From Spirochaetia bacterium UBA5763 (lineage in GTDB: Bacteria > Spirochaetota > UBA4802 > UBA5550), in NCBI GenBank assembly GCA_002418835.1, contig DIEX01000032.1:62001-126000 (forward strand): a stretch of 64,000 bases of DNA, read 5' to 3'. Below are positions 35,701 through 43,905 of this stretch, one piece after another (position 1 is the first letter of the stretch; every line of letters starts with the position of its first letter). A program made the position numbers and the translations under genes. A model generated the notes under the pieces. It was not told the DNA's origin. It saw nothing but the letters and a program-made list of their open reading frames with translations, and searched no databases.

Positions 35701-35952
35701 AGATAAATCTTTTTCAAGGAGCGGAATGAAAATATCCACAAGGGAAAGGTCTTTGAATTCTGCAAGCACGCCTATGGCGCTTTTCCTTATATCGCCTCCC
35801 TTTTCCAGCTCCCGCAGGAGAATATCCTTCCCCTGCTGCGATTTAACCAGCCCGAGGATCCTGTGAAAGGCTTTACGCTCATATGGTTCAAGCCTGAAAT
35901 TTCTGCTTATTTCAAGTTTAATGGTCTGAAGAAAGTTTTTTTCATCGCTCAA
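32800..35952 (-). CDS. HEAT-repeat protein with degenerate nucleotide-cyclase-like domain
   Basis: This 1050-residue protein has no signal or membrane segment. Residues about 40-740 are HEAT/ARM-like helical repeats (IRKSAIGVLAEFKDLSLVDIFIPLL, IKVRIFSCMILIRLGNKDAF). Residues about 765-925 resemble a class III cyclase homology domain (CSILLAGIENFSAIS where active enzymes have a DIxxF metal motif, then SHKDSHYVAAVF and GRILVMTDNFTVYGDEV). The metal-binding aspartate is not present, so catalysis is unlikely. A coiled-coil tail follows. It may be a scaffold or signal reader. The start is a TTG at 35952 with weak upstream signal; no in-frame ATG is near. Confidence 0.75.
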   Translation of the reverse strand: MSDEKNFLQTIKLEISRNFRLEPYERKAFHRILGLVKSQQGKDILLRELEKGGDIRKSAIGVLAEFKDLSLVDIFIPLLEKDLSDDEKIIILRFFSEFKDEKILTAVINLIEKNREKKDKEYLIKTAFYALKQNGAESSELQQFLLTVINEQNPPDLFLAGAINTLSVFNNISVFKDLLKRNNDKISYYVFSSIYNFNLALKLDVEDEEDYSSPEWTPPKNLTPEDELLLQIKVLIGKMTARFEDFSVDTKIAFLNAMLSCNHRESVIYIMKALESKTPELIKNTLYSLYSNIIYLRSPEKIFRSLISMSVESDRYNDLIVKIFTKYFTERSVTRSDILFRDKQYGNITSTLETFFENYRREFMIPDVVEHAFPESFRNVRQYILRNLDPEHKRRLVTAFTSEGKTRVRDMIDIMSDWVFFVKEEEKGSVSQLLDLMLDEDRVSQENSAARIDSVNFEKRYLQSRIVRLCNIISSLKIEGAAKSLVFIYNYLKKYPDKEIFEAAVNALCRMNYSYMLSEVEIMLTAGSPEEQDLAVQLLPLFTEKRLINILVEFLKQNVTSENGITAGITSILAGQDIKSNINAVAIFKDIIEKNPDSAIKQTAITGIGHCAFTEDIEYLNDLFHKFQDQKLKESIVKAIASVMAFRGDYNKQSLAKMVQEYLKDPGIKVRIFSCMILIRLGNKDAFRSIREMLIIKNKGIQREILSILRDIRTPDFYFFLVSLLREEFGISMDIINVLEKLPQEDLKELETFIINMFRKFEIPQGIGIQQKEAVTVSAEKKQCSILLAGIENFSAISAELNFFQLIELYMTIDLLILPAIGENSGIISHKDSHYVAAVFNESERAVMAGSAVISNIEAFNQSVPFDRRISGRILVMTDNFTVYGDEVVEPVKLIINSNLSMPLSNNLILDNRTEEVLREGYYSTSIPELLYSNELSDRLHHEFVTPLNFRKISLAMLKAKEEEIAKQKEVKAQIDAQVKMLSTGNRSTTSIAIAGELENVGIKMKGMIDEIEAYMNRRSTDRELNRSVRQMLLNVYNLYRVEISKLQIK

Positions 35953-36092
35953 GGTTTCACACTCATCAGGTTATTTTAAACAGATATTAAACTCTCTCGT
36001 TATTTAAATCAAGCAAATATATCAGCCCCGCAACTTTCATGAATCATATCCTTCTAAAATTCTGTTTTGTATATAGTAATATAAAAAATAAA

Positions 36093-36121
36093 TTGACTCC
36101 ATCCCTGAATAGTTATTAAAT
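36093..36121 (+). promoter_or_regulatory. sigma70-type promoter of the 36186 lipoprotein gene
   Basis: TTGACT (36093-36098), a 17-base spacer and TTAAAT (36116-36121) lie about 65 bases before the start codon. Confidence 0.4.
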
Positions 36122-36185
36122 TCAACCTTAGATTATAATCCTGCTGTTTAGGATTAAATATCATTAAATCTGAAGGAGCCGAAAA

Positions 36186-37436
36186 ATGAAGAAAGGTTTT
36201 ATACTGGCATTATCATTTATACTCCTGACTGTATTTGCTTCCTGCGGCGGAGGGAAAAACGTGAAGGACGACAGTTCATCCGGTTCATCCTCAAAAAAGA
36301 GCAGTCAGCAGAATAGAGGTCAGGAAACAGGTTATGCGACAATTTTTGACAACGATACAGCCCTTGCAAGGGACAGAGCAACAGATGACGCAAAATCAAA
36401 ACTGGTAAAAAAAGTTCTCGGTGAAAATATTTCCGGTACAAGCCTTATGGAGGATTATGAACTTGTTTCTAACATAGTTGAAGCTAAATCCTACGGACTT
36501 GTAAAAAATGTACAGATCATAAAGAAATGGCAGGAAGGTACAGAATACTTCGTAACTATTGAAGGTACTGTGGAACCATCTGTTGTTGAAGATGCCATTG
36601 AAGATGCTTTAAACAGATACGGCAAGCCCAAATTCATGGTTCTTGTAAAAGAAACATTCAACGGCAAAGAAAACATCCCCGGCTTTACTGAAACAGAGAT
36701 GCTGGTTCAGGAGATAATGGGAAATTCAGGATTCCAGTTTGTTGATGCAGCCATGACCCAGGAACTTATGAAAAGGGAGAAAGCCAAAATGACGAAGGCT
36801 GTTTCAGGAACAGTTTCTGAAGATGTTCAGGATCTCCTTCTTGATGATGCAGGCGCAGAGGTTATTATTGTTGGTACAGCAGAAACTAAAGCTCAGGGAG
36901 CTGCAACCCTGCAAAAAATGGGTGCCACAGAGATGAAGTCGAGATCAGCTATAATAAGAATCAAGGCAATAGATGTGTACACCGGTGATATCCTTGCTTC
37001 AACAAGCAAACAGGCTCCCGGCCTGCATATTGAGGATGAAACAGCATCCAAAAAAGCTATTGAAAATGCTCTCAAACAGATCGTTGGCAAAACAGACGAT
37101 GAGGGGAAATTCGCTGCAGGTCCCTTTATGGAAACTATTGTGAAAAAGTTTGTAAAAGCCGCAAATGCCAGGGAGATCAAAGTTCTTATTGCTGGTCTTG
37201 ACGCGAATGAACTGAGAAATTTCAGAGATCAGGTGTCCAACAGAATAAGGGGCGTTAGCCAGGTTATGGAGAAGGGCCGTGTTGGTAAAGCAGCAAGACT
37301 TGAAGTCCTTTTCGCAGGGAAAACTCCTGACTTTGAGCAGGAACTCACAGCAAAGGCAAACGCAATGGGATTTGATATAGATGTAAAATCATCAAGACCC
37401 AATAAACTTGAGATTATTGCAAAAAAGATAAAATAG
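36186..37436 (+). CDS. FlgT/LPP20-like lipoprotein
   Basis: This 416-residue lipoprotein has signal peptide and lipobox VFASC followed by GGGK and a Ser/Lys/Gln-rich linker (about 22-50). The next part (about 50-140) resembles the LPP20/FlgT N-terminal domain (DRATDDAKSKLVKKVLG, VTIEGTVEPSVVEDAI). The remainder (about 145-416) alternates helices and strands (KFMVLVKE, AEVIIVGTAETK, IKAIDVYTGDILAST), as in CsgG/FlgT-type envelope proteins. It is probably a periplasmic-side outer-membrane lipoprotein; the role is unknown. Two smaller lipoproteins of similar style are at 60.4 and 61.7 kb. It has a strong AAGGAG site and a bidirectional terminator after it. Confidence 0.78.
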   Translation: MKKGFILALSFILLTVFASCGGGKNVKDDSSSGSSSKKSSQQNRGQETGYATIFDNDTALARDRATDDAKSKLVKKVLGENISGTSLMEDYELVSNIVEAKSYGLVKNVQIIKKWQEGTEYFVTIEGTVEPSVVEDAIEDALNRYGKPKFMVLVKETFNGKENIPGFTETEMLVQEIMGNSGFQFVDAAMTQELMKREKAKMTKAVSGTVSEDVQDLLLDDAGAEVIIVGTAETKAQGAATLQKMGATEMKSRSAIIRIKAIDVYTGDILASTSKQAPGLHIEDETASKKAIENALKQIVGKTDDEGKFAAGPFMETIVKKFVKAANAREIKVLIAGLDANELRNFRDQVSNRIRGVSQVMEKGRVGKAARLEVLFAGKTPDFEQELTAKANAMGFDIDVKSSRPNKLEIIAKKIK

Positions 37437-37493
37437 TAGAAAACCTTATTTTTATAACTGAACGGATGAGCCCATACCGGGTGCATCCGGAAT

Positions 37494-37523
37494 AAAAAAG
37501 CTGCGTTTCCGCAGCTTTTTTTA
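37494..37523. terminator. bidirectional terminator
   Basis: AAAAAAGCTGCG-TTTC-CGCAGCTTTTTTT is a perfect stem with A- and T-tracts on opposite sides. It serves the lipoprotein gene ending at 37436 and the convergent radical SAM gene ending at 37526. Confidence 0.88.
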
Positions 37524-37525
37524 TT

Positions 37526-38656
37526 TCAGATAAATCTCCCTGACAATTCAAGGGCCGCATTGTCGATTGTTCCATACATGCTTTTCATCCTGTCCCTTGC
37601 ATTCTCAATTTGCGCGGTTCTTGTATAATCCGCGAGAAAACGTATCTGCCCGGTTCTCCTACCCACGATAAAACACTCCTGATCATTTTCACTCATATTC
37701 AGAAACCTGTCGAAATGAGAAAGAATCGAATCTTTATCCTCAGGGAGTTTCCCGTTGGCATCTTCAATGAGATTCATCATATGATCACTCTGTACATAAG
37801 AAGTAATCCCTTCAAGCAGGGAAACCATATTACGGATCTCCTGAACCTTCCCTTTTTCACTGAGCGGAACCCACTCACCGTCATCCATCATACGCCTCAG
37901 TTCAGTACCGGGCACAGGAGTAGTTGTCCTTATCCTTATGAAATCAGGATTAATTGCATTCAGAACCTTTGCCGTCTCTTCGGCATTTTCATCCGTAAGG
38001 TTTTTCCCTCCGATACCGGGCATAAAATATTCAGAGAGTTCAAAACCCGCCTCAACAACTTTTCTCCCTGAGTTTATATGCTCTGCGCCTGTAACGCCCT
38101 TATTTATAAGCTTAAGAACAGCATCCGATCCAGATTCCATACCAATATGAATCCTGTTAAGCCCTGCTGATCTTATCTCTTTCAGCTCATCGATGGATCT
38201 TGCCACTAATGTTTTTGACCTGCTGTAGCATGTGATCCTTTCTATCGAAGGGAATCTCTCTCTTATATATTTAAGAATTTCAACCAGTTCCTTAGGCTTC
38301 ATTACCATGGAATCAGCATCCTGCAGAAATAAGCTCTTCATCCCGTAATGCATCCAGAATAACATCTGCTGGAGATAATATTGAGGAATTCCATCTTCAT
38401 TAAGGAGCTGGTGAAAATTGCTGTCCTCAAACTCTCCGCTTACGTTCTGTGAAATTCTTCCGTATATTTTCTGTGCAATACTATACATGGAATCAATATC
38501 AGCTTTGATCTCCTCGACACTTCTGAGAGAAAATTTCTGCCCCTTGTATACAGGACAGAATGCGCATTTATTCCACGGACAGTTCCGCGTAATCCTTAAC
38601 AGGATACTGTAAGCCTCACTTGGGGGACGTATTGGGCCCATTTCAAATTCGTACAT
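37526..38656 (-). CDS. radical SAM protein with CX4CX2C cluster motif
   Basis: This 376-residue enzyme has an N-terminal cluster motif RNCPWNKCAFCPVYKG: the three cysteines are spaced CX4CX2C instead of CX3CX2C. The barrel continues with RIHIGMESGSDAVLKLINKGV, typical of Elp3/oxidative-type radical SAM enzymes, and FMPGIGGKN. It resembles a group of uncharacterised radical SAM proteins common in anaerobes. The substrate is unknown. It is monocistronic, with a GAGGT site before its ATG and a shared terminator. Confidence 0.88.
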   Translation of the reverse strand: MYEFEMGPIRPPSEAYSILLRITRNCPWNKCAFCPVYKGQKFSLRSVEEIKADIDSMYSIAQKIYGRISQNVSGEFEDSNFHQLLNEDGIPQYYLQQMLFWMHYGMKSLFLQDADSMVMKPKELVEILKYIRERFPSIERITCYSRSKTLVARSIDELKEIRSAGLNRIHIGMESGSDAVLKLINKGVTGAEHINSGRKVVEAGFELSEYFMPGIGGKNLTDENAEETAKVLNAINPDFIRIRTTTPVPGTELRRMMDDGEWVPLSEKGKVQEIRNMVSLLEGITSYVQSDHMMNLIEDANGKLPEDKDSILSHFDRFLNMSENDQECFIVGRRTGQIRFLADYTRTAQIENARDRMKSMYGTIDNAALELSGRFI

Positions 38657-38790
38657 CTAATACCTCTTTTATTCGTATACTTTATATATACACCTGAAAC
38701 CGGTAAAATGTTAAAAGCTTTTTCTAAACATGAGTTTATTAATGTAAACAGCCGAATGTTGTTTATACAGATCTGTAAATAACCCGGATT

Positions 38791-38824
38791 AAAAAAAACG
38801 ACCGGTATGGTCCGGCCGTTTTAC
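38791..38824 (-). terminator. Rho-independent terminator of the 38844-39401 gene
   Basis: AACG-A-CCGG and CCGG-C-CGTT pair around TATGGT, with one mismatch. A run of eight A on the plus strand (38791-38798) gives the U-run for minus-strand transcripts. Confidence 0.75.
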
Positions 38825-38843
38825 ATAAACTTCATCTATAATA

Positions 38844-39401
38844 CTAATTAGCGAAAGCAAAAGATTTCAAGATTTCGTCAGCGGGCTTTTCATATTTTTC
38901 ATTACCTTTTTTTTCAGCAATTGAATAGCTCAGCGATATCATTTTTTCTCCTTTTGCAAATACCATGCTTCTGCAGACAAATCGCGCGTTTTTCTTTTTC
39001 ATGTCATATTTTGTCAATGATCCTGAATCTGCTTTAGCATCGGAGATATATTCCTGGGGCATAGTACTCATTGAACTGTCCAGTTCTTTTGTAACTCCCT
39101 GTGCTGATACAACTGACTGGAGAACAATAAATGTATCAGCAGAGGATTTAGATGCTTTTGCTGCAATTCCTGCAAGCTCTTTACTGTCATATATCTTAAC
39201 ATTGACAACAACTGCTTTATTATTTGAAAAGATTTCAATTCCGGAACTGTTCTTCTTAACTTTAAAAGATTTTGGATATGACAGAGAAAATCCGTTTTTG
39301 CTGTCAGAATATTTCTGTAGAGCCGTTAAATTCTGTGCTGACACTCCACCTGTAATAAGAATAAAAAACAGGATTAAAGATACCGGTTTAATTTTCAACA
39401 T
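38844..39401 (-). CDS. secreted PsbP-like domain protein
   Basis: This 185-residue protein has a Sec signal peptide ending near VSAQN (residue 23). Its mature part begins KYSDSKNGFSLSYPKSFKV, the signature start of PsbP/Mog1-like folds. It is probably periplasmic. The fold family has no single function in bacteria. AAGGAG precedes the ATG, and a terminator follows. The divergent neighbour is the tandem-receiver gene. Confidence 0.7.
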   Translation of the reverse strand: MLKIKPVSLILFFILITGGVSAQNLTALQKYSDSKNGFSLSYPKSFKVKKNSSGIEIFSNNKAVVVNVKIYDSKELAGIAAKASKSSADTFIVLQSVVSAQGVTKELDSSMSTMPQEYISDAKADSGSLTKYDMKKKNARFVCRSMVFAKGEKMISLSYSIAEKKGNEKYEKPADEILKSFAFAN

Positions 39402-39557
39402 TCCTGAAACTCCTTATAATGATTTAAATTTATTTTAAACATGTCATTTTCAATTATATTTACCTCTTTTTCAATATTTTTATTACTTTTTCTATATTAC
39501 AGTAGTTATGAAATAATTCAAATTTTCATTATTGATGGTACTGAGGATAAACATATA

Positions 39558-40733
39558 ATGGCTAAGATAATGCTTGTTGATGATTCAAAATTCATAAAAA
39601 GGAAACTTGCTGATATACTCATCCCTATAGGTCATACAATAATATATGAGTGTGATAACGGCGATATGGCTGTTACAGGATTCCGTCTTTATAAGCCTGA
39701 TCTTATAACAATGGATATTAATATGCCGGGGATGAACGGCCTTGATGCAATAACTGAAATTAAAAAGATAAATGAGAATGCAAAGATAATTATAATCAGC
39801 GCAGCCAGCAACGAAAAGACTATTATAGAAGGGATAAACAGGGGAGCTTCCGGCTTCATAGTCAAGCCCTTCGCGAATGATAATGTCATACGTACTGTTA
39901 ATAAAACCCTATCCGCTGATACCGCGGTTCAACCCCCGCCTGCCGGAAAAGAGCCCGTTGAAGAGGGTGATTCAGAGATTACTATAAACGGCCTTGTCCT
40001 CATAATTGATGATTCAAACGTGATCCTGCAGTCTACATCGGATCTTCTTAAAAAAGACGGCCAGAATGTAATGACTGCGCATTCAGGTGCAGAAGGTATA
40101 AAACTTGCTTCAGCAGGAATACCGGACCTGATTATGCTGGATATTGAGATGCCTGGAATGGATGGTTATGATGTAATCAACGCTTTAAAAAAAGATGATT
40201 TTACAAAAAATATACCTATCATTATGTACACTTCAAAAACAAAAAAAGATGACATACTCCTTGCCATGAAACTCGGAATAATAGACTATATTGCAAAAGA
40301 TTCTGATAAAAAAGTTATCTCAACAAAAATCCGTACATGCCTTAAACAGGCCAAGGAAAAAAAGACTGTTCTTGAAAAAAACAATGTGAACAATATTATT
40401 ATCGATAGAAAATCTGGAAGCACAAACATCTCATTCCGGTTTACAATGAAATCTGAAAAAGCAATTGAAGAGAGAAAAAAAGTTTTTACCGGCGCTTTCC
40501 TGAAAACCATTTCCGAAACTGCAATTATATTTGATATCAGGCTTATTAACAACGTTGATAAAGGTGAGCTTATACAGCTTCAATATCTGTACAGCCTCTT
40601 CCCGGAAAAAGAAATAATCTCAGTATGCGGAAAGCATTATGAAACAATCAGCTCGGAATTTGATTCAAATGGAAAAGATAAATTTTTCTTTTCCACCGGG
40701 GACTCGGAAATCTATATTGAAAGTAAAAATTAA
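39558..40733 (+). CDS. tandem response-regulator receiver protein
   Basis: This 391-residue protein has two receiver domains, about 1-120 (phospho-acceptor Asp53 in TMDINMPG, Lys in IVKPF) and about 145-270 (Asp195 in MLDIEMPG), joined by a Pro-rich linker. The C-terminal 110 residues (ISFRFTMKSEKAIEERKKVF...) form an alpha/beta domain that I do not recognise and that is not a known DNA-binding output. It could work in a phosphorelay or as a protein-binding switch. No kinase is adjacent. The ATG at 39558 starts right at the first receiver strand; the frame is open further upstream to 39441, but that part is an improbable hydrophobic extension. Confidence 0.85.
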   Translation: MAKIMLVDDSKFIKRKLADILIPIGHTIIYECDNGDMAVTGFRLYKPDLITMDINMPGMNGLDAITEIKKINENAKIIIISAASNEKTIIEGINRGASGFIVKPFANDNVIRTVNKTLSADTAVQPPPAGKEPVEEGDSEITINGLVLIIDDSNVILQSTSDLLKKDGQNVMTAHSGAEGIKLASAGIPDLIMLDIEMPGMDGYDVINALKKDDFTKNIPIIMYTSKTKKDDILLAMKLGIIDYIAKDSDKKVISTKIRTCLKQAKEKKTVLEKNNVNNIIIDRKSGSTNISFRFTMKSEKAIEERKKVFTGAFLKTISETAIIFDIRLINNVDKGELIQLQYLYSLFPEKEIISVCGKHYETISSEFDSNGKDKFFFSTGDSEIYIESKN

Positions 40734-40960
40734 AACCAACAGTATAGTAATACTCTCTGATGAGTTCCTAACTTTAACTCCTGAACAATAAAAACAATTT
40801 GACATCATAGTATTTTAAAAAAGAGTTAAAAGAGTATTGCTCTGCCTGATTTTTCTGAAATTTCACATGGAGAATTCCCCCTTGCAGTTATGAAAAAGAA
40901 AATTCAGCTGATTAGCATAATTATTGAACTGATTAATAAAAACAAATACCAGGTGAAAAG

Positions 40961-42442
40961 ATGGAAGACACAAGCAGCCTTATTCAGATAAGAATCGATA
41001 AAATAAAAGAGATACGGGAAAATTTCGGAGTTAATCCCTTCCCGTACAGATATGACATAACCGCTTACAGCAAAGAAATAATCGACAATTTCGACAGCTA
41101 CTTTGAATCAGAAAAGAAGGTTTCAGTTGCAGGCCGCATCATGGCAATGCGAGTAATGGGGAAAGCCAGTTTCTGTACTATTCAGGACAGAGATGGAAAA
41201 ATTCAGTTGTATCTCGCTGAAAACAAACTTGGAGATGAGATATACTCTCTTTTCAAAAAGCTCGACCTCGGAGATATAATCGGTGTAAAAGGAATTGTCA
41301 AAAAATCTAAAACTGGCGAGATTACAGTATTTGCCGATGAATTCACTCTTCTTACAAAAAATATACGTCCCCTTCCGGTTGTAAAAGAGAAAGATGGCGA
41401 AACTTTTGATCTCTTCGCAGACAAGGAGCTTCGCTACAGAAACAGGCAGATCGACCTTATTGTTACTCCCGGTGTTAAAGAGACATTCCTTAAACGGATT
41501 CAGATTATAAAGAATATAAAAAGAATCCTGGACAGCAAGGAGTTTCTTGAAGTTGAAACCCCGGTGCTTCAGCCTGTTTATGGGGGAGCAGCTGCTTCAC
41601 CGTTTACATCACACCACAATGCTCTTGATATTAACCTATATCTCCGTATATCACTTGAGCCTTATCTTAAAAGATTAATAGTCGGCGGATTTGACAGAGT
41701 TTATGAAATAGGAAAATGTTTCAGGAATGAGGGGATTGACCGGACCCACAATCCGGAGTTTACAATGCTTGAACTCTATCAGGCATACGGCGACTATAAT
41801 GATATGATGGCACTTGCTGAAGAACTTATAGTAGATACTGTAATGAAAGTAAACGGTTCACCTAAAGTTAATTTCGACGGTAAGGAGATCGACCTCACAA
41901 CACCGTGGAAAAAGATAAAAATGACAGACGCCATAAAGGAATATTCAGGCCTTGACGTAATGGCAATGAGCGATGAGGATCTTCAGGCCGCTGTAAAAAA
42001 ACATGGCGGAGAACTTAAAGGTGATTATATACGGGGCCTTGCTATCAATGAACTATTTGAACTCCTTGTTGAGGATAAACTTATAGCTCCCACATTTGTT
42101 ACACACCAGCCCGTGGAAACAACACCTCTCTGCAAACCGGACATTGAAGATGAAAGGTTCCTTCAGCGGTTTGAGCTTTTTATCAACGGCACAGAATTTG
42201 CCAATGCTTACAGCGAATCCAATGATCCTGTTTTTCAGAGAAAAACACTTTATGATCAGTCATTAAGGAGAGAAGTTGATGAAGAAGCTCCCCCAATGGA
42301 TGAAAATTTTGTTCAGGCAATTGAGGCAGGTATGCCGCCCACAGGTGGAATGGGCATAGGAATAGACAGGCTTGTAATGCTTCTTACAGGAGAGAGTACA
42401 ATAAGGGATATACTGCTGTTCCCCACAATGAAGCCTGAGTAG
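40961..42442 (+). CDS. lysS: lysyl-tRNA synthetase, class II
   Basis: This 493-residue class II synthetase has the OB-fold anticodon-binding domain (about 50-150) and catalytic motifs: motif 2 FRNEGIDRTHNPEFTMLE and motif 3 GMGIGIDRLVMLLT. It charges tRNA-Lys in the cytoplasm. Length and motifs are normal. An AGGTG site precedes the ATG, and a strong terminator follows. Confidence 0.97.
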   Translation: MEDTSSLIQIRIDKIKEIRENFGVNPFPYRYDITAYSKEIIDNFDSYFESEKKVSVAGRIMAMRVMGKASFCTIQDRDGKIQLYLAENKLGDEIYSLFKKLDLGDIIGVKGIVKKSKTGEITVFADEFTLLTKNIRPLPVVKEKDGETFDLFADKELRYRNRQIDLIVTPGVKETFLKRIQIIKNIKRILDSKEFLEVETPVLQPVYGGAAASPFTSHHNALDINLYLRISLEPYLKRLIVGGFDRVYEIGKCFRNEGIDRTHNPEFTMLELYQAYGDYNDMMALAEELIVDTVMKVNGSPKVNFDGKEIDLTTPWKKIKMTDAIKEYSGLDVMAMSDEDLQAAVKKHGGELKGDYIRGLAINELFELLVEDKLIAPTFVTHQPVETTPLCKPDIEDERFLQRFELFINGTEFANAYSESNDPVFQRKTLYDQSLRREVDEEAPPMDENFVQAIEAGMPPTGGMGIGIDRLVMLLTGESTIRDILLFPTMKPE

Positions 42443-42465
42443 CTGGCAGATAATAATACAGACAG

Positions 42466-42496
42466 AAAAAACCGGAGAACTTATCTCCGGTTTTTT
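42466..42496. terminator. bidirectional terminator overlapping a stop codon
   Basis: AAAAAACCGGAGA-ACTTA-TCTCCGGTTTTTT is a perfect hairpin downstream of lysS. The stop codon of the convergent 42481-43596 gene lies inside its 3' arm, so both genes are terminated here. Confidence 0.88.
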
Positions 42497-43596
42497 ATTT
42501 TATTCATGCATTGGTAAAAATGGTTCTTCGTAAGCTCCCTCAGCTTATCCGGTGAAATTTTTTTTATAGAACTGTGATTATTAAGAATCTCCCTGTTACC
42601 GGAATTTTCTGCGAGGAAAGCAATATAGTTCATGGCAGCCATTCTGTGAGGATTGAGACTCCCGTAATTAAGATAGCTGTACATCACAGAAAGGCCGAGA
42701 TAGGGATTGGCATAGATTGTACTTGAAAGGGATATTTCCTCTCCTGAGACCTGGTCATAATTATTAAGCTGATTGTTCAGATACTTATGCGTAAGTTCAT
42801 GAATAACGAACATCCGCCAGATTTCCTCCCTGATTGAGGAATTATCTTTAAAAGCCATGATGATACAGTATTTTATATCCTCTGTCACTTTCGATCCCAC
42901 AAAAAACATTGTCTTATAATCCTTCCCGCTGATTATGTTTTTTGCTATTATATAATCATTATAAACTTCATCGGGATTAATATAGATCATATCATGATAG
43001 AAAGTTGAATTGCTGGTAGAGAACTCATCGTAATATATATATGGTTTTATATAATACATATCATCAGTTTTTTCAAGGAAAGGGTGTGCTATATCAATTT
43101 TTACCTTTTCTCCATATATGCAGTAATCAAGGCTTAACTTTGCACCTTTATAAACACCCTCTCTGTAGAACTTAAGAACAATGTTTCTTCTCACCAGAGA
43201 ATTTTCAATCTGCTTCAGCCGCTGATCATTGAAACTGTCGGGATCCAGAAATACCTTAAGAATCAGTTGAACCTCTTCCTGAAGTTTAGGTTCCTGAATT
43301 GTGGAGAGATAATTTCTGTATGACTTAATACTGAAACCCTCGTTACCGATCTCCTTCATCGATATTGTACCCTTCTGAATAAGGTTAACAAAATGCGGGT
43401 TTTCATTAAAAAGGAGTACAATATATGCGTAGAATTTTCCGTTTACAGTTTTAATACTGGCGCCTGTGTACCTGTATCTGTACTCAACAGGGTATTCATT
43501 CTGGAATATATCCGCATTAAGGACCGAAGGGGATGCGGCCAGCAGAATCACTGCAGCAGAGAAATAATAAAAACTGAATCTATTTAAATATTTCAT
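42481..43596 (-). CDS. secreted HExxH metallopeptidase-like protein
   Basis: This 371-residue protein has a signal peptide (about 1-28), a beta-rich N-terminal half and a helical C-terminal part with VIHELTHKYL, an HExxH zinc motif. EEISLSS about 18 residues later could provide the third (glutamate) ligand, as in gluzincins. It may be a periplasmic or secreted peptidase of an unassigned family. The natural substrate cannot be told. Its stop codon is embedded in the terminator shared with lysS. Confidence 0.65.
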   Translation of the reverse strand: MKYLNRFSFYYFSAAVILLAASPSVLNADIFQNEYPVEYRYRYTGASIKTVNGKFYAYIVLLFNENPHFVNLIQKGTISMKEIGNEGFSIKSYRNYLSTIQEPKLQEEVQLILKVFLDPDSFNDQRLKQIENSLVRRNIVLKFYREGVYKGAKLSLDYCIYGEKVKIDIAHPFLEKTDDMYYIKPYIYYDEFSTSNSTFYHDMIYINPDEVYNDYIIAKNIISGKDYKTMFFVGSKVTEDIKYCIIMAFKDNSSIREEIWRMFVIHELTHKYLNNQLNNYDQVSGEEISLSSTIYANPYLGLSVMYSYLNYGSLNPHRMAAMNYIAFLAENSGNREILNNHSSIKKISPDKLRELTKNHFYQCMNKIKNRR

Positions 43597-43603
43597 TTTT
43601 TAT

Positions 43604-43783
43604 TCACTTAAACACAACAAGAAACTTCATTACAAAGTTAACAAAAACATATAGTATTATAATAGCGAATAATATCAATATAGAAACAAAAAAACGGGGA
43701 AACCTGTAGATAAGTCTGTATATTGCAAGATTTCGAGCCTTCATAATAGTCCCGAGGAGTCTGTTAGTAGTTCTATGCTTCAC
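43604..43783 (-). CDS. possible small single-helix membrane protein
   Basis: A frame of 59 codons from a GTG at 43783 (or 46 codons from an ATG at 43744) encodes a basic N terminus and one strong hydrophobic helix (FVSILILFAIIILYVFVNFV) and ends just upstream of the metallopeptidase gene. AGGTGA lies about 10 bases before the GTG. I know no homologue; the call rests on composition and position. The 43784-43905 gap to pstA holds nothing else visible. Confidence 0.4.
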   Translation of the reverse strand: MKHRTTNRLLGTIMKARNLAIYRLIYRFPRFFVSILILFAIIILYVFVNFVMKFLVVFK

Positions 43784-43905
43784 TTTAATCCGATCACCTG
43801 TATAGAGATACGGATTACAATATTATTTTAACCTAAAAAGTAAAATCATTTTTTCTTTATATAGCTTTTCGCTGTTTTTTAATATAAACAGGAAAAGCCA
43901 TAAAT

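Noticed and set aside
39441..39557. Hydrophobic N-terminal extension of the tandem receiver protein
   Set aside because: The receiver fold starts at the ATG at 39558, which has a plausible ribosome site; the extension lies in an AT-rich promoter region.
40890..40991. 33-codon frame overlapping the lysS start, as a possible leader peptide
   Set aside because: No ribosome site, and neither lysine-rich stalling sequence nor attenuator hairpin follows.
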